Source of the DNA: Phaeobacter gallaeciensis | GTDB lineage: Bacteria; Pseudomonadota; Alphaproteobacteria; Rhodobacterales; Rhodobacteraceae | Assembly: GCF_001678945.1 (NCBI RefSeq) | Contig: NZ_CP015124.1 | Coordinates: 1,671,501 to 1,735,500, forward strand | Reading direction: 5' to 3' | DNA: 64,000 bases | Shown: positions 9,311 to 19,400 of the stretch, in pieces | Numbering within the stretch: position 1 is the first letter of the stretch | How the letters are laid out: every line of letters begins with the position of its first letter | The notes under the pieces: generated by a model | Told to the model about the DNA's origin: nothing | The model's input: the letters and a program-made list of their open reading frames with translations, nothing else | The model's database searches: none | Program-made: the position numbers and the translations under genes

Positions 9311-10483
9311 ATGGATTTTGACACCCTGATCGACCGTCGCGGCACCCATTGCGCCAAATGGGACATGATGGAGAGCCTTTATGGCGTCTCGCCCGATGAA
9401 GGGCTTGCGATGTGGGTGGCCGATATGGATTTCCCGGTGCCCCCTGCAGTCACCGACAAGATGCGCGAAATGGCAGATCACGGCGTCTATGGTTATGTAA
9501 ACTGCGACGAGCCCTACAAAAACGCAATCCAATGGTGGATGCAGAACCGCCACGGCTGGCAGGTCGAGGCCGATGCGATCTTCACCACAACCGGTCTCGT
9601 GAACGGTGTCGGCATGTGCCTTGATACCTTCACCCAGCCGGGCGATGGCATCGTGCTGTTCACCCCGGTCTACCACGCCTTTGCCAAGGTGATCCGCAAT
9701 GCGGGCCGCGAAGTGGTCGAATGCCTGATGACCAACAACGACGGTCGTTACGAGATGGATTTCGACGCCTATGACGCCCAGATGACCGGCAAAGAGAAGA
9801 TGGTGATCCTCTGCTCGCCGCACAATCCGGGCGGCCGCGTCTGGACCCAGGAAGAGCTGCAGGCGGTTGCGGATTTCGCCAAACGCCATGACCTGATCCT
9901 GTTGTCGGACGAGATCCACCACGATCTGGTCTATCCCGGCCACACCCACATCCCGATGCAGAACGCCGTGCCCGAGGTGACCGAACGGCTCTTGATGCTG
10001 ACCGCACCGTCGAAGACCTTTAACTTTGCCGGGCTGCACACCGGTCAGGTGATCATCCCCGACCCGCATCTGCGCGAACAATTCCAGCGCCGCATGCTGG
10101 CCCTGGCGCTGGCGCCGAATTCGGCCGGGCAATACGCCACCGCTGCCGCCTATTCCCCCGAGGGCGCCGCATGGGCAGACCAGCTGATCGCCTATCTGGA
10201 TGGCAACCGGAAGGTCTTTGACGCAGCGATCGAAAAGATCCCCGGCCTGTCCTCGATGCCGCTGGCGGCCACCTACCTGTCCTGGGTCGATTTCTCCGGC
10301 ACCGGGATGAGCCGCGAGGAATTCACCAAACGGGTCGAACAGGGCGCAAAGATCGCCGCCAACCACGGCACCACCTTTGGCACCGGGGGCGAGAACTTCC
10401 TGCGGTTCAACCTCGGCACCCAGCGTTCCCGCATCGAGGAAGCCTGCCGCCGCCTGACCGAGGCTTTCTCGGATCTGCAGTAA
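9311..10483 (+). CDS. MalY/PatB family PLP-dependent aminotransferase (cystathionine beta-lyase type)
   Basis: A 390-residue fold-type I PLP enzyme of the MalY/PatB class, whose members cleave cystathionine and other C-S substrates. Visible motifs are WVADMDFPVPPAV at the N-terminus, SPHNPGGRVW, LLSDEIHHDLVYPG (the Asp that pairs with the pyridine nitrogen), and the Schiff-base lysine in TAPSKTFNFAGL. GGAG precedes the ATG. In roseobacters C-S lyases also take part in sulfur metabolite cleavage; a specific substrate cannot be assigned here. Confidence 0.92.
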   Translation: MDFDTLIDRRGTHCAKWDMMESLYGVSPDEGLAMWVADMDFPVPPAVTDKMREMADHGVYGYVNCDEPYKNAIQWWMQNRHGWQVEADAIFTTTGLVNGVGMCLDTFTQPGDGIVLFTPVYHAFAKVIRNAGREVVECLMTNNDGRYEMDFDAYDAQMTGKEKMVILCSPHNPGGRVWTQEELQAVADFAKRHDLILLSDEIHHDLVYPGHTHIPMQNAVPEVTERLLMLTAPSKTFNFAGLHTGQVIIPDPHLREQFQRRMLALALAPNSAGQYATAAAYSPEGAAWADQLIAYLDGNRKVFDAAIEKIPGLSSMPLAATYLSWVDFSGTGMSREEFTKRVEQGAKIAANHGTTFGTGGENFLRFNLGTQRSRIEEACRRLTEAFSDLQ

Positions 10484-10494
10484 TTCCACAGAAG

Positions 10495-10520
10495 CGGGCG
10501 CAGCGATCACGCTGCGCCCG
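10495..10520. terminator. Hairpin after malY
   Basis: A perfect 11-base-pair inverted repeat, CGGGCGCAGCG, with loop ATCA, starts 12 bases after the malY stop. No T-tract follows on the + strand (AAAA instead), so it may be a transcript-stabilising hairpin rather than a strong intrinsic terminator. Confidence 0.55.
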
Positions 10521-10576
10521 AAAATATCGGCCCGATCTTCGGGCTCGGAATTGGAAGAGGTCAGAGCGGGCTCGGT

Positions 10577-10945
10577 TCAGGCCTCGCCATGCACCCCGTC
10601 ATAAGCGATCAGAGCCACCGGCGCGTCCGGGGCGCGATAGAAATCCAGCGGCGCGGTTTCGGCGGCAGCAGTGGAACGCTTGAACTCGTACCGCATTTCG
10701 CCGCCCTCCGCCTCAGAGGCGACGATCAGGCACTGCGAGATGTGGCGGGCACCATCATAGAGATCGACGAGGCCCCGCAGTTGCGGCGCGGTTGCCTCTT
10801 CTACCGAAAAACCGGTCTTCCACATGCGCAGAACCGGAAACTGCGACTCTCCGACCTGCACGCGCAGGCGGCTTTTCTTTTTCAGCCCCTGAACGCGGGC
10901 GGCGTCCAGCGCCTCTTGAACGGCTTTCGGAACATAGGTGGTCAT
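10577..10945 (-). CDS. Conserved hypothetical protein
   Basis: A 122-residue soluble protein without signal peptide or membrane helices. The N-terminal part is basic (residues 20-28, GLKKKSRLR), and the centre contains VEEATAPQLRGLVDLYDGARHISQCLI. I recognise no catalytic motif. The frame, a reasonable ribosome site (GGAAAGGCAG) and isolation between two + strand genes support a real gene. The function is unknown. Confidence 0.75.
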   Translation of the reverse strand: MTTYVPKAVQEALDAARVQGLKKKSRLRVQVGESQFPVLRMWKTGFSVEEATAPQLRGLVDLYDGARHISQCLIVASEAEGGEMRYEFKRSTAAAETAPLDFYRAPDAPVALIAYDGVHGEA

Positions 10946-11168
10946 GGCATCTGCCTTTCCGGTGGATCATCTGATCGGCTCTGCTGAGCCTCTCTAGGGT
11001 GACTCATAATTGCCTAAAATCAAGTGAACTTTTTTCAATGCTGCGGCGCCCGTGGCTACTGCTTCCTGCAGGTTGTGCAGATCCGCAGGGAGGCTGCGCG
11101 CCTGTCGGCATGGGCGACCCCCTCCGAAGTGCCTAGTTTGCGGGCATGGAACGGAAGGAGCGAAAACA

Positions 11169-12143
11169 ATGGGTCTTTTGATCGACGGTACCTGGCACGA
11201 CAAATGGTATGATACCAAATCCACAGGCGGCGCCTTTGAACGCTCCGTATCGCAGTTTCGCAACTGGATTACGGCGGATGGCAGCGCCGGACCATCGGGC
11301 GATTCGGGATTTGCCGCCGAAAGCGGGCGGTATCACCTCTATGTCTCTCTCGCCTGCCCCTGGGCCCACCGGACGCTGATCTTTCGCCAGTTGAAAGAGC
11401 TGACCGACCATATCTCAGTCTCAGTGGTGCATCCCGACATGCTGGACCGGGGCTGGACCTTTGAGAAAGACGAACATGGTGCCACCGGCGACACCCTGTT
11501 CGGTCACGATTACGCCTACGAGATCTACACCCGCGCCGATCCGACCTATTCCGGGCGCGTCACGGTGCCGATCCTCTGGGACAAGCGGCGCGAAACCATC
11601 GTGTCGAACGAAAGCTCGGAAATCATCCGCATGTTCAACTCGGCCTTTGATGATCTGACCGGTAACCGGGACGATTACTGGCCCGAGGAGCTGCGGGAGC
11701 CGATCGAAGCAGTTAACGCGCGCGTCTATGACACGGTGAACAATGGCGTCTACCGCTGCGGCTTTGCCACCAGTCAGGCCGCCTATGACGAGGCAGTCAC
11801 CCCGCTCTTCGACACGCTGGACTGGCTGGAGGACCTCCTGTCCGAGCATCGTTACCTGCTGGGCACACGCGTGACCGAGGCCGACTGGCGCCTGTTCACC
11901 ACCCTCCTGCGGTTCGATCCGGTCTATCACCTGCATTTCAAATGCAACCGCAAGCGCATCATCGATTACCCGAACCTCTGGGCCTATACGCGCGAACTGT
12001 ATCAGTGGCCCGGTGTGCAGCAGACCATCGGGATGGATCACATCGTGCGCCACTATCACTTTAGCCATGACACCATTAACCCGAACCGGATTCTGCCCAT
12101 CAACCCGGTGATCGACTGGCTGGAACCGCACGGGCGAGGCTAA
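11169..12143 (+). CDS. Xi-class glutathione S-transferase / glutathionyl-hydroquinone reductase (YqjG/ECM4-like)
   Basis: A 324-residue protein with the xi-class signature: catalytic cysteine in SLACPWAHRTLIFR near residue 62, VPILWDKRRETIVSNESSEIIRMFN (GSH-binding thioredoxin half), and a long helical C-terminal domain with RYLLGTRVTEADWRLFTTLLRFDPVYH. The family reduces glutathionyl-hydroquinones. The start was placed at ATG 11169 behind GGAAGGAG; the open frame further upstream has no ribosome site and unrelated composition. Confidence 0.93.
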   Translation: MGLLIDGTWHDKWYDTKSTGGAFERSVSQFRNWITADGSAGPSGDSGFAAESGRYHLYVSLACPWAHRTLIFRQLKELTDHISVSVVHPDMLDRGWTFEKDEHGATGDTLFGHDYAYEIYTRADPTYSGRVTVPILWDKRRETIVSNESSEIIRMFNSAFDDLTGNRDDYWPEELREPIEAVNARVYDTVNNGVYRCGFATSQAAYDEAVTPLFDTLDWLEDLLSEHRYLLGTRVTEADWRLFTTLLRFDPVYHLHFKCNRKRIIDYPNLWAYTRELYQWPGVQQTIGMDHIVRHYHFSHDTINPNRILPINPVIDWLEPHGRG

Positions 12144-12213
12144 GGAATTCCTTACTTTTGGGGCTTTCGGGCCTGCATTGCAGCTTCTGATTGCGACATT
12201 CGGTTGCCTTATC

Positions 12214-12240
12214 ACCCGGGCTGTTTCATACGGCCCGGGT
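12214..12240. repeat. GC-rich hairpin upstream of cobD
   Basis: The inverted repeat ACCCGGGC, 11-base loop, GCCCGGGT lies between the GST gene and cobD. It could terminate or shield the GST transcript, or lie in the cobD leader. No T-tract follows and no B12-box of a cobalamin riboswitch was found nearby. Confidence 0.35.
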
Positions 12241-12286
12241 CCGGCACCGGGATGTCCCGTGGCCTTTTCACGAGTCAGGGCCTGCA

Positions 12287-13249
12287 ATGGTAGCAAGCAA
12301 TACAGCAAGCAAGAACGCGCAGCGCGATCACGGCGGCAATCTCGCGGCCGCGATGGAACAATACGGCGGGACACGGGAGGGTTGGATCGACCTCTCCACC
12401 GGCATCAACCCGGCCCCCTACCCGCTTCCATGTTTCACAGAAGCCGATTGGTCGGCGCTGCCTGACAGCGCTGCAAGCCACGATCTGCATCAGGCAGCGC
12501 GCCGGTTCTGGAACGTTCCGGAAGGAGCCGAGATCCTTTCTGCCCCCGGTGCCTCCTCCCTGATTGCCCTGGCCCCTGCGCTGGCCGATCCGCGCTGGGT
12601 GCGGATTGAGACACCGACCTATAACGAACACGCGGCCGCCTTTCGCGCCCATGGCTGGAGCGTCACGGGCCAAGGCCCCGCCGAAGCCTGCGTCGCGGTA
12701 CACCCCAACAATCCGACCGGCCGCCAGTGGCAAGCCGAAGAGCTGGCTGCGCCCTTCCGTATCATCGATGAAAGCTTCTGCGACATCTGCCCAGATCAGA
12801 GCCTGATCCATCTGGCGGCAGAACCCGGCACGCTGGTGTTGAAAAGCTTTGGCAAGTTCTGGGGACTGGCCGGTCTGCGCCTTGGCTTTGCCATTGGCGA
12901 TCCTGAGCTGATCTCCCGCCTGTCCGAACTGCAAGGCCCTTGGTCGGTGTCAGGCCCGGCGCTAAAGACCGGGATCCAGGCGCTGTCGGATACCGATTGG
13001 GCGGCACAGACCCGGGCAAGGCTGGCTGAGGACGCTGCTCGGATGGACGACATGATCCTACCCAAAGGCGCGGAACTGGCAGGCGGCACCGATCTGTTCC
13101 GTCTCTATCACATCGATGATGCCGCCGCCTGGCAGCAGCGACTGGCGCGCGCCCATATCTGGAGCCGCATTTTCCCCTATTCAGACACCTACCTGCGCCT
13201 TGGCCTGCCTCCGGCAGCAGGCTGGGACCGGCTGGAGGCCGCCCTTTGA
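12287..13249 (+). CDS. cobD: Threonine-phosphate decarboxylase (cobalamin biosynthesis)
   Basis: A 320-residue aminotransferase-fold PLP protein that makes (R)-1-amino-2-propanol phosphate, the linker of the B12 nucleotide loop. It is called CobC in Pseudomonas denitrificans nomenclature. Motifs: HGGNLAAA at the start, [33 protein letters not shown], and the Schiff-base lysine in [20 protein letters not shown] 12287 is preceded by CAGGG. Its stop overlaps the TTG start of cbiB, matching its pathway partner. Confidence 0.93.
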   Translation: MVASNTASKNAQRDHGGNLAAAMEQYGGTREGWIDLSTGINPAPYPLPCFTEADWSALPDSAASHDLHQAARRFWNVPEGAEILSAPGASSLIALAPALADPRWVRIETPTYNEHAAAFRAHGWSVTGQGPAEACVAVHPNNPTGRQWQAEELAAPFRIIDESFCDICPDQSLIHLAAEPGTLVLKSFGKFWGLAGLRLGFAIGDPELISRLSELQGPWSVSGPALKTGIQALSDTDWAAQTRARLAEDAARMDDMILPKGAELAGGTDLFRLYHIDDAAAWQQRLARAHIWSRIFPYSDTYLRLGLPPAAGWDRLEAAL

Positions 13250-14160
13250 TCACCGCAACCCTTCTGATCCCCGCCCTGATCCTAGATGCCATTCTGGGGG
13301 AACCCCGTTGGCTGTGGAACAGATTACCGCATCCGGCGGTGCTGATGGGGCAACTGGTTGGTGCCCTCGATGCAGGGCTCAACTCCGGCGCCGGGCGCCG
13401 GGCCAAGGGCGTGGTCGCCGTTCTGGTCCTTGTCATCACCGGACTGCTGATCGGTTGGCTGCTGTCACTCTTTGGCGCCTTGATGGAGATCCTCGTGGCC
13501 GCAATCCTGATCGCCCAGCGCTCGCTCTGCGATCATCTACAGGCGGTGGTTCAGGGCCTGCAAAAGGACGGTCTGCACGGCGGGCGCGCGGCAGTTGCCA
13601 TGATCGTCAGCCGCGACACCACCGAGATGACCGGACCGCAGGTCGCCCGCGCTGCCATCGAAAGCGGCGCCGAAAACATGTCAGACGGTGTGATCGCCCC
13701 CGCCTTCTGGTTTCTGATCGCCGGGCTGCCCGGATTGCTGGCCTACAAGATGATCAACACCGCCGACAGCATGATCGGCTACCGCAACGCGCGTTATCGC
13801 GACTTTGGCTGGGCGGCGGCGCGGCTCGATGACCTGGTGAACTGGATCCCGGCGCGGCTGACGTCGCTTTTGATGGCGCTGTCCGGAGGAACCTTGCGGG
13901 ACTGGTCCGCGATTGCCGAGGACGCCCGCAAGCATCGCTCCCCGAATGCCGGCTGGCCCGAGGCCGCCATGGCGCGGGCGCTGGATGCGGCCCTATCCGG
14001 ACCGCGTTCCTATGACGGCGAGATGCAAGAATTTCCCTGGGTGCACGAAGATGGTGCCAAAGGCATCGGCGCCGAGGCAATTCGGCGCTGCACCGAGATG
14101 CTTTGGAAAACCTGGGGGCTTGGCCTGCTGCTGACGGTTGCTATTGCGGTAATCTTCTAG
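13246..14160 (+). CDS. cbiB: Adenosylcobinamide-phosphate synthase
   Basis: A 304-residue integral membrane protein (CbiB; CobD in P. denitrificans naming) that attaches aminopropanol phosphate to adenosylcobyric acid. It shows the family motifs [57 protein letters not shown] and [11 protein letters not shown], with several membrane helices. Translation probably begins at TTG 13246, overlapping the cobD stop (TTGA) for coupling. bluB, another gene of lower-ligand synthesis, lies 20 kb downstream. Confidence 0.93.
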   Translation: MITATLLIPALILDAILGEPRWLWNRLPHPAVLMGQLVGALDAGLNSGAGRRAKGVVAVLVLVITGLLIGWLLSLFGALMEILVAAILIAQRSLCDHLQAVVQGLQKDGLHGGRAAVAMIVSRDTTEMTGPQVARAAIESGAENMSDGVIAPAFWFLIAGLPGLLAYKMINTADSMIGYRNARYRDFGWAAARLDDLVNWIPARLTSLLMALSGGTLRDWSAIAEDARKHRSPNAGWPEAAMARALDAALSGPRSYDGEMQEFPWVHEDGAKGIGAEAIRRCTEMLWKTWGLGLLLTVAIAVIF

Positions 14161-14203
14161 CACACACTTGGGGCAATCACGGTCTAGAAAGGACGCCCAA
14201 GAC

Positions 14204-15373
14204 ATGCGCAAACTGATCCTGGCCCTGGCAGCCGCGATGCTGCCCACCGGCGCCTTCGCCCAATGTGGCGGCAGCTTCTCTGACTTCGTACAGGGTCTGA
14301 AACAGGAAGCGGTGACCGCTGGCTACGATGCTGCCACCGTGAATGCGTTCTTCAAAGGCACCAAACGGGACCCCAAGGTGCTGCGCGCAGACCGGGCGCA
14401 GGGTGTGTTTCAGAAACCCTTCATCGAGTTTTCGCGGCGACTGATTTCCCAGAACCGGATCGACCGGGGCCGGGCCATGTCGAAAAAGCATGACAGCACC
14501 TTCCGCCGCATCGAAAACACCTACGGCATCAACCGCGGTGTGCTATTGGCGTTCTGGGCGTTTGAAACGGACTTTGGCGCCTTTCAGGGCGATTTCAACA
14601 CCCGCAATGCGCTGGTTACCCTGTCCCACGATTGCCGCCGCCCCGAATTGTTCCGCCCGCAGATTTTTGCCGCGCTTGAGCTGTTCCGGCACGGCGATTT
14701 TGACCCGGCCCGCACCACTGGCGCCTGGGCCGGAGAGATCGGCATGGTACAGATGCTGCCCCGGGATATTCTGGACAATGGCGTTGATGCCGATGGCGAC
14801 GGGCATGTCACCCTGAAAACCTCGGCGCCGGATGCCCTGATGTCGGGAGCCAAGATGCTGTCGCATCTGGGCTGGCAGCCGGGTCAGCCCTGGATTCAGG
14901 AGGTGACGCTGCCCAAGGGTCTGGACCTGTCGCTCACCGGACCTGCGCACAAGCTGTCGGTGGCGGACTGGCAGCGGATGGGCATCGTGCCCCGCGAAGG
15001 GCGCCTGCCCGATCCAGCCATGCGCGCCTCGCTGATCGTCCCGCAGGGCCATAAGGGACCTGCCTTCCTCGCCTATCCCAATTTCGATGTCTATTTCGAA
15101 TGGAACCAAAGCTTTACCTACGTGATGACCGCCGCCTATTTCGCCACCCGGCTGGAAGGCGCGGCGATCTATGACGCCGGAAGCCCCGATCAGGGCCTCA
15201 GCGGCGCCGGGATGAAACAGTTGCAACAGAAACTGCAGGCGCGCGGTCACGACGTGGGAGACATCGACGGCATTCTGGGCGCCAAGACCCGGATCGCGGT
15301 ACAAAAAGAGCAAGAACGCCTTGGCCTGCCCGCTGACGCCTGGCCCACTCCGGCCCTGCTAAACCGGCTCTAA
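14204..15373 (+). CDS. Lytic murein transglycosylase (MltB-like) with C-terminal peptidoglycan-binding domain
   Basis: A 389-residue exported protein. The first ~19 residues are a signal peptide ending GAFAQ. The SLT/MltB domain covers roughly residues 25-310, with catalytic Glu in LAFWAFETDFGAFQ and the substrate-cleft motif AWAGEIGMVQMLPRDIL. A short PG_binding_1 repeat (MKQLQQKLQARGHDVGDIDGILGAKT) lies at the C-terminus. It cleaves peptidoglycan with formation of anhydro-muramyl ends in the periplasm. ATG 14204 follows AAAGGA. Its stop codon overlaps that of the convergent gene. Confidence 0.93.
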   Translation: MRKLILALAAAMLPTGAFAQCGGSFSDFVQGLKQEAVTAGYDAATVNAFFKGTKRDPKVLRADRAQGVFQKPFIEFSRRLISQNRIDRGRAMSKKHDSTFRRIENTYGINRGVLLAFWAFETDFGAFQGDFNTRNALVTLSHDCRRPELFRPQIFAALELFRHGDFDPARTTGAWAGEIGMVQMLPRDILDNGVDADGDGHVTLKTSAPDALMSGAKMLSHLGWQPGQPWIQEVTLPKGLDLSLTGPAHKLSVADWQRMGIVPREGRLPDPAMRASLIVPQGHKGPAFLAYPNFDVYFEWNQSFTYVMTAAYFATRLEGAAIYDAGSPDQGLSGAGMKQLQQKLQARGHDVGDIDGILGAKTRIAVQKEQERLGLPADAWPTPALLNRL

Positions 15374-15747
15374 CGCACAGGAAACCTGTCGCCAGCCTGG
15401 TTGATCAGCACCACCCGGCCATGGCTGTGCACATAGAGATCGCAGCGCGAAAACCCGTCGACATAATCGATGCAGACGCTGCCATCTTGTGCGATCCGGT
15501 AGCTGCCCCAGCTGGTGGCCCCGCCATTGGCGGCCGAGTTGGTATAGGAATAGGCACCATCCTTGCCGAACCGCGCCTCTCCGTCATCAAAGAACACAAA
15601 GGCCTGCCCAGGCAGCGCCGCGAGCTCAGACGGAGCAAAGGGCTGGTCGGCGGGTTTCAGGTTCCAGTCTTCCGCATCGGCCGGGCCTGCGCCAAGACAG
15701 ATCGTGGCGGCGGCAAGAGAGCAGGCAATAAGGGAAACACGTGTCAT
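15370..15747 (-). CDS. Exported hypothetical protein
   Basis: A 125-residue protein with a signal peptide (SLIACSLAAATICLGAGPADA) and a ~100-residue mature part rich in Gly, Asp and Tyr. Two cysteines (SVCIDY and SRCDLY) may form a periplasmic disulfide. I recognise no domain. ATG 15747 is chosen over an upstream in-frame codon because the signal peptide then starts cleanly. Its TAG stop overlaps the TAA of the transglycosylase on the other strand. Confidence 0.75.
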   Translation of the reverse strand: MTRVSLIACSLAAATICLGAGPADAEDWNLKPADQPFAPSELAALPGQAFVFFDDGEARFGKDGAYSYTNSAANGGATSWGSYRIAQDGSVCIDYVDGFSRCDLYVHSHGRVVLINQAGDRFPVR

Positions 15748-15825
15748 GCCCCCGGTATATCGCAAAAGCCGCCGGGCGCAGGTCACGATCCGGTGACGCC
15801 GAAAATACCTGTTCCGCGGGCGTGC

Positions 15826-16299
15826 CTACCAGTCGATGAAGGTTTCGAAGTCTTTCATCGCCCGTGCCCAGAGTGACACCTGCTGGGCAAAGTCATCAGC
15901 ACTGACACCGTCCCGGCCCAGATAGATATCCATCTCGATGCGGGCCGACCCTTCATCCGAGATATAGGCACGTGCAAACCGGTTCTCCGTGTTCCATTCA
16001 TTGATCTTTGCCAGCCGTACCGATCCTTCGGTCTGGTAGCCGGAAAAGAACTGGACGGCGTTGCAATCGGTGTTGTTGTCACAGCCATAGTAATAGACTG
16101 AGAAATCACTACCGTAATAAGTCACGCGCAGCTTGGGATCGCCAACATTGTCCGTTGTCGCTTCGACCTCTGCCCCTTCATTTTCGAAGAACCTGTAAAG
16201 GCTATCGCCATCCGTCGCAAAAACGGGTTCGGCCTGTGCTGCAATGGGCAGAGTCAGCGCAGCGGCCGTGAGGATGGCGAGGCATCGTGAAGGGTACAT
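15826..16299 (-). CDS. YbjN domain-containing exported protein
   Basis: A 157-residue protein with a signal peptide (cleavage after AAQA) and a YbjN-type core. The core has an N-terminal helix around RFFENEGAEVEATTDNVGDP, mixed beta strands with DNNTDCNAVQFFSGY, and a helix-strand-helix second half with IEMDIYLGRDGVSADDF. YbjN-like proteins resemble type III secretion chaperone folds, but the role of exported alphaproteobacterial members is unknown. AGGAGACCTAGT precedes ATG 16299. Confidence 0.82.
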   Translation of the reverse strand: MYPSRCLAILTAAALTLPIAAQAEPVFATDGDSLYRFFENEGAEVEATTDNVGDPKLRVTYYGSDFSVYYYGCDNNTDCNAVQFFSGYQTEGSVRLAKINEWNTENRFARAYISDEGSARIEMDIYLGRDGVSADDFAQQVSLWARAMKDFETFIDW

Positions 16300-16404
16300 A
16301 CTAGGTCTCCTGAAAACACTTGTACCGATCCTAAGCAGGACGTCTCGGCCACACAAGGAAGTCGCCCGCGCCCCAACCTAAAGCCGCACTGCTGAGACCG
16401 CGGA

Positions 16405-19400
16405 TCAGGCGACCAGCGCTTCTGCCTTTTTCAGATCGACAGAAACCAGCTGGCTGACGCCTTTTTCCTGCATCGTCACCCCGAACAGCCGGTCCATGCG
16501 GGCCATGGTGACCGCGTGGTGGGTGATGATCAGGAACCGGGTATCAGTCTGGCGGCACATCTCGTCCAGAAGATCGCAGAACCGGGTCACATTGGCATCA
16601 TCCAGCGGCGCGTCGACCTCGTCCAGCACACAGATCGGCGCCGGGTTCGACAGGAAGACGGCAAAGATCAGCGCCATCGCCGTCAGGGTCTGCTCACCAC
16701 CGGAGAGCAGCGACAGGGTCGACAGTTTCTTGCCCGGCGGCTGGCACATGATCTCAAGTCCCGCATCCAGCGGATCGTCGCTTTCGACCATTACGAGGTT
16801 GGCCTCGCCGCCGCCGAACAGATGGGTGAACAGCATCGCGAAACTGGCGTTGACCTGCTCAAACGCGGTCAGCAGCCGTTCGCGCCCTTCGCGGTTGAGG
16901 CTGGCGATGCCACTGCGCAGGGTCCGCACGGCCTCTTCCAGATCCTGCTTTTCCGACACCAGCTCGTCATGTTCGGTCTGGATCTCCCGGGCGTCTTCCT
17001 CGGCCCGCAGGTTCACCGCGCCCAGCGCATCGCGCTGCCGCTTGTGACGAGAAACCTCGGCCTCCAGCGTCTCGGCCGTGGGCATCTGATCGGGGTCGGT
17101 ATCAAGCTGTTCCAGCAGCGCCTGCGGCGCGCAGTTCTGCTCTTCTGCGATCCGTTCGGCGGCATGGGTCACGGTTTCCCGCGCTGCCTCGAACCGGGCT
17201 TCGGATCTGGCTCGCGCCTCGCGCGCTTCGGAGGCCAGACGCTCGCAATCGCGTTCGGCCTGCACCGTCTCGCGCAGCACCGCCTCTGCCGCGATCAGCG
17301 CATCGGTCGCTGCCGCCTTGCGGGCTTCGGCCTCTTCAATGGCCTCGTTCAGCTCTTCGCGCTTTTCGGCAATCTCGGCGGGCACCGCGTGGGCGTCTTC
17401 CAGCTCTTCCTGAGAGGCCTCGCGCCGTTCGGCCAACTCAGCGATCCTGCGCTCGGCAGTGTCGAGTCGGTGACGCCAGCCCGACAGATCCTTGGTGACC
17501 TGCTGCGCCCGTTTGGTGCGTGCTTCGCCTTCGCGGCGCAGCTCATCATGGGCCGAGCGGTGGGTCAACATGGTAATCCGCGCCGCCTCCACCTGCTGCT
17601 TGATCTCCTCGACCATGGCGCGGGCCTGCTCCAGATCCCCGAGTTCTGCCAGCGCGGTCTCGGCATCTGTCAATTGCAGGCGGGCGGCCATGGCGTCTTC
17701 TTCATGCCGGGTCACCGCGATGCCCAGGGTTTCCAGCTTGCCCTCGGCCATATTCCGGTCAGCCTCCGCCCTGCTCAGCGCCCGGGCGGCATCGGCAACG
17801 CGTTGATCGGCGGCGCGGCGGGCCTGGCGAGCCAGCTGATCCGCCTGAGACACCTCTTCCAATTTGCGCAGCAGCGCATCATGGGCGGCGCGGGCGCCAT
17901 CCGCGCGGGCACCGACGCGTTCCAGATCCTGTTTCAGCGCCTCCAGCCGGTTCAGCTGTTCCAGCCGCAGGGCGGCGGCGCTTGGCGCATCCTCGGCCCA
18001 GGACCGATAGCCATCCCAGCGCCACAGATCGCCCTCCAGCGTTACCAGACGTTGCCCCGGTTGCAGCTGCGACTGCAGATCGCGCGCGGCGTCGCCATCT
18101 ACCAATCCGATCTGTCCGATCCGCCGCCCCAGCGCCACCGGGCCAGACACATATTTCGCCAGCGGCTCAACCCCATCAGGCAAAGGCACATCGCGATCAT
18201 ATCCCGCAAGTGTGACCCAGCCGGTCGGCCCGTCCACGTCGGCCATCGGCGCGCGCAAATCATCGGCGAGCGCCGCGCCAAGCGCCTTTTCATAACCCGG
18301 GGCCACGCTCAGCTCATCCAGGATCTGGCCGCCTTCAGCGGTGTCCCGTTCCACCAGTTTCGCCAGTGCCGTGACCTCGGCCCGCAGGGTGCCAAGCTCA
18401 CCCTCGGCCTCAGATCGCTGCGCGCGCGCCTCGGTCTCGCGTTCCTGCGTGTCCGCGCGCATTTCATCCGCAGCAGCGAGCGCCTCTTCGGCGGCTTCGG
18501 CGGCCTCGCGGGCGTCTTCCTCGGCAGTGACAGCCTCTTCGAACCGTTCGGTTGCTTGTTCCAGTGCCTCTTCGGCCTCTGCCTGGGCGCCACGGGATTT
18601 TTCGCCTTCATCCGTGGCCCGTTGCAGCGCGCGCTGGCAATCCTCGACCAGACGGCGCGCCGATTGGTGACGGGCCACAAGACGGGCAACATCCTCGGTC
18701 ACCTGCGACAGGTGGTCCTCACGGGCCTCAAGGATCTGCCCGGCATCGCGCGCCAGATCAGAGGCCTCGGCCAGACGATCCTCGTGGCCTTCGCTGGCCT
18801 TGGCCAGTTCCCTCTGTTCCCAATCCAGCCGTTCGATGGTTTCGCCCGCATCCCGGTTCAGCCCGGTCTCGCGCTCGATATCGTTGCCGAGCTGCTGAAT
18901 ACGGGAGGTCAGCCGCTCAATGGCCTGGCGTGCCTGCGCGTCCTGATCGCTGAGCGCATCGCGCTGCACCATCAGCCGCTGCAGGATTGCCGCCGCGATG
19001 GCTTCCTCTTCGCGCAGGGGCGGCAGGGCGGCCTCATCCTCGGCCCGCTTGGCGCCCGCTGCGCGGCTCAGCGCCTCGGCCTTGGCCGCCTTGGTGACGC
19101 GGGTACTCAGCTCTTCCTCGGCTGCAGCGCGGGCGTCGTCTGCCTCACGCCAGCGGCGGTACAGCAGCATGCCCTCGGCGAGGCGCAGTTTCTCCCCGAT
19201 ATCACGATAGCGCTGCGCCTGTTTCGCCTGGCGCGCCAGCTGCGAAAGCTGCGCCGCCAGCTGTTCGATCACATCATCGACGCGCAGCAGGTTCTGTTCG
19301 GTATTCTTCAGCTTCAGTTCCGCCTCGTGGCGACGCTGATAAAGGCCCGAGATGCCGGCCGCCTCTTCCAGAATACGGCGGCGCGCCTTGGGTTTGGCAT

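Noticed and set aside
12144-12286. Cobalamin riboswitch in front of cobD
   Set aside because: No B12-box-like sequence was found; only a GC hairpin is present.
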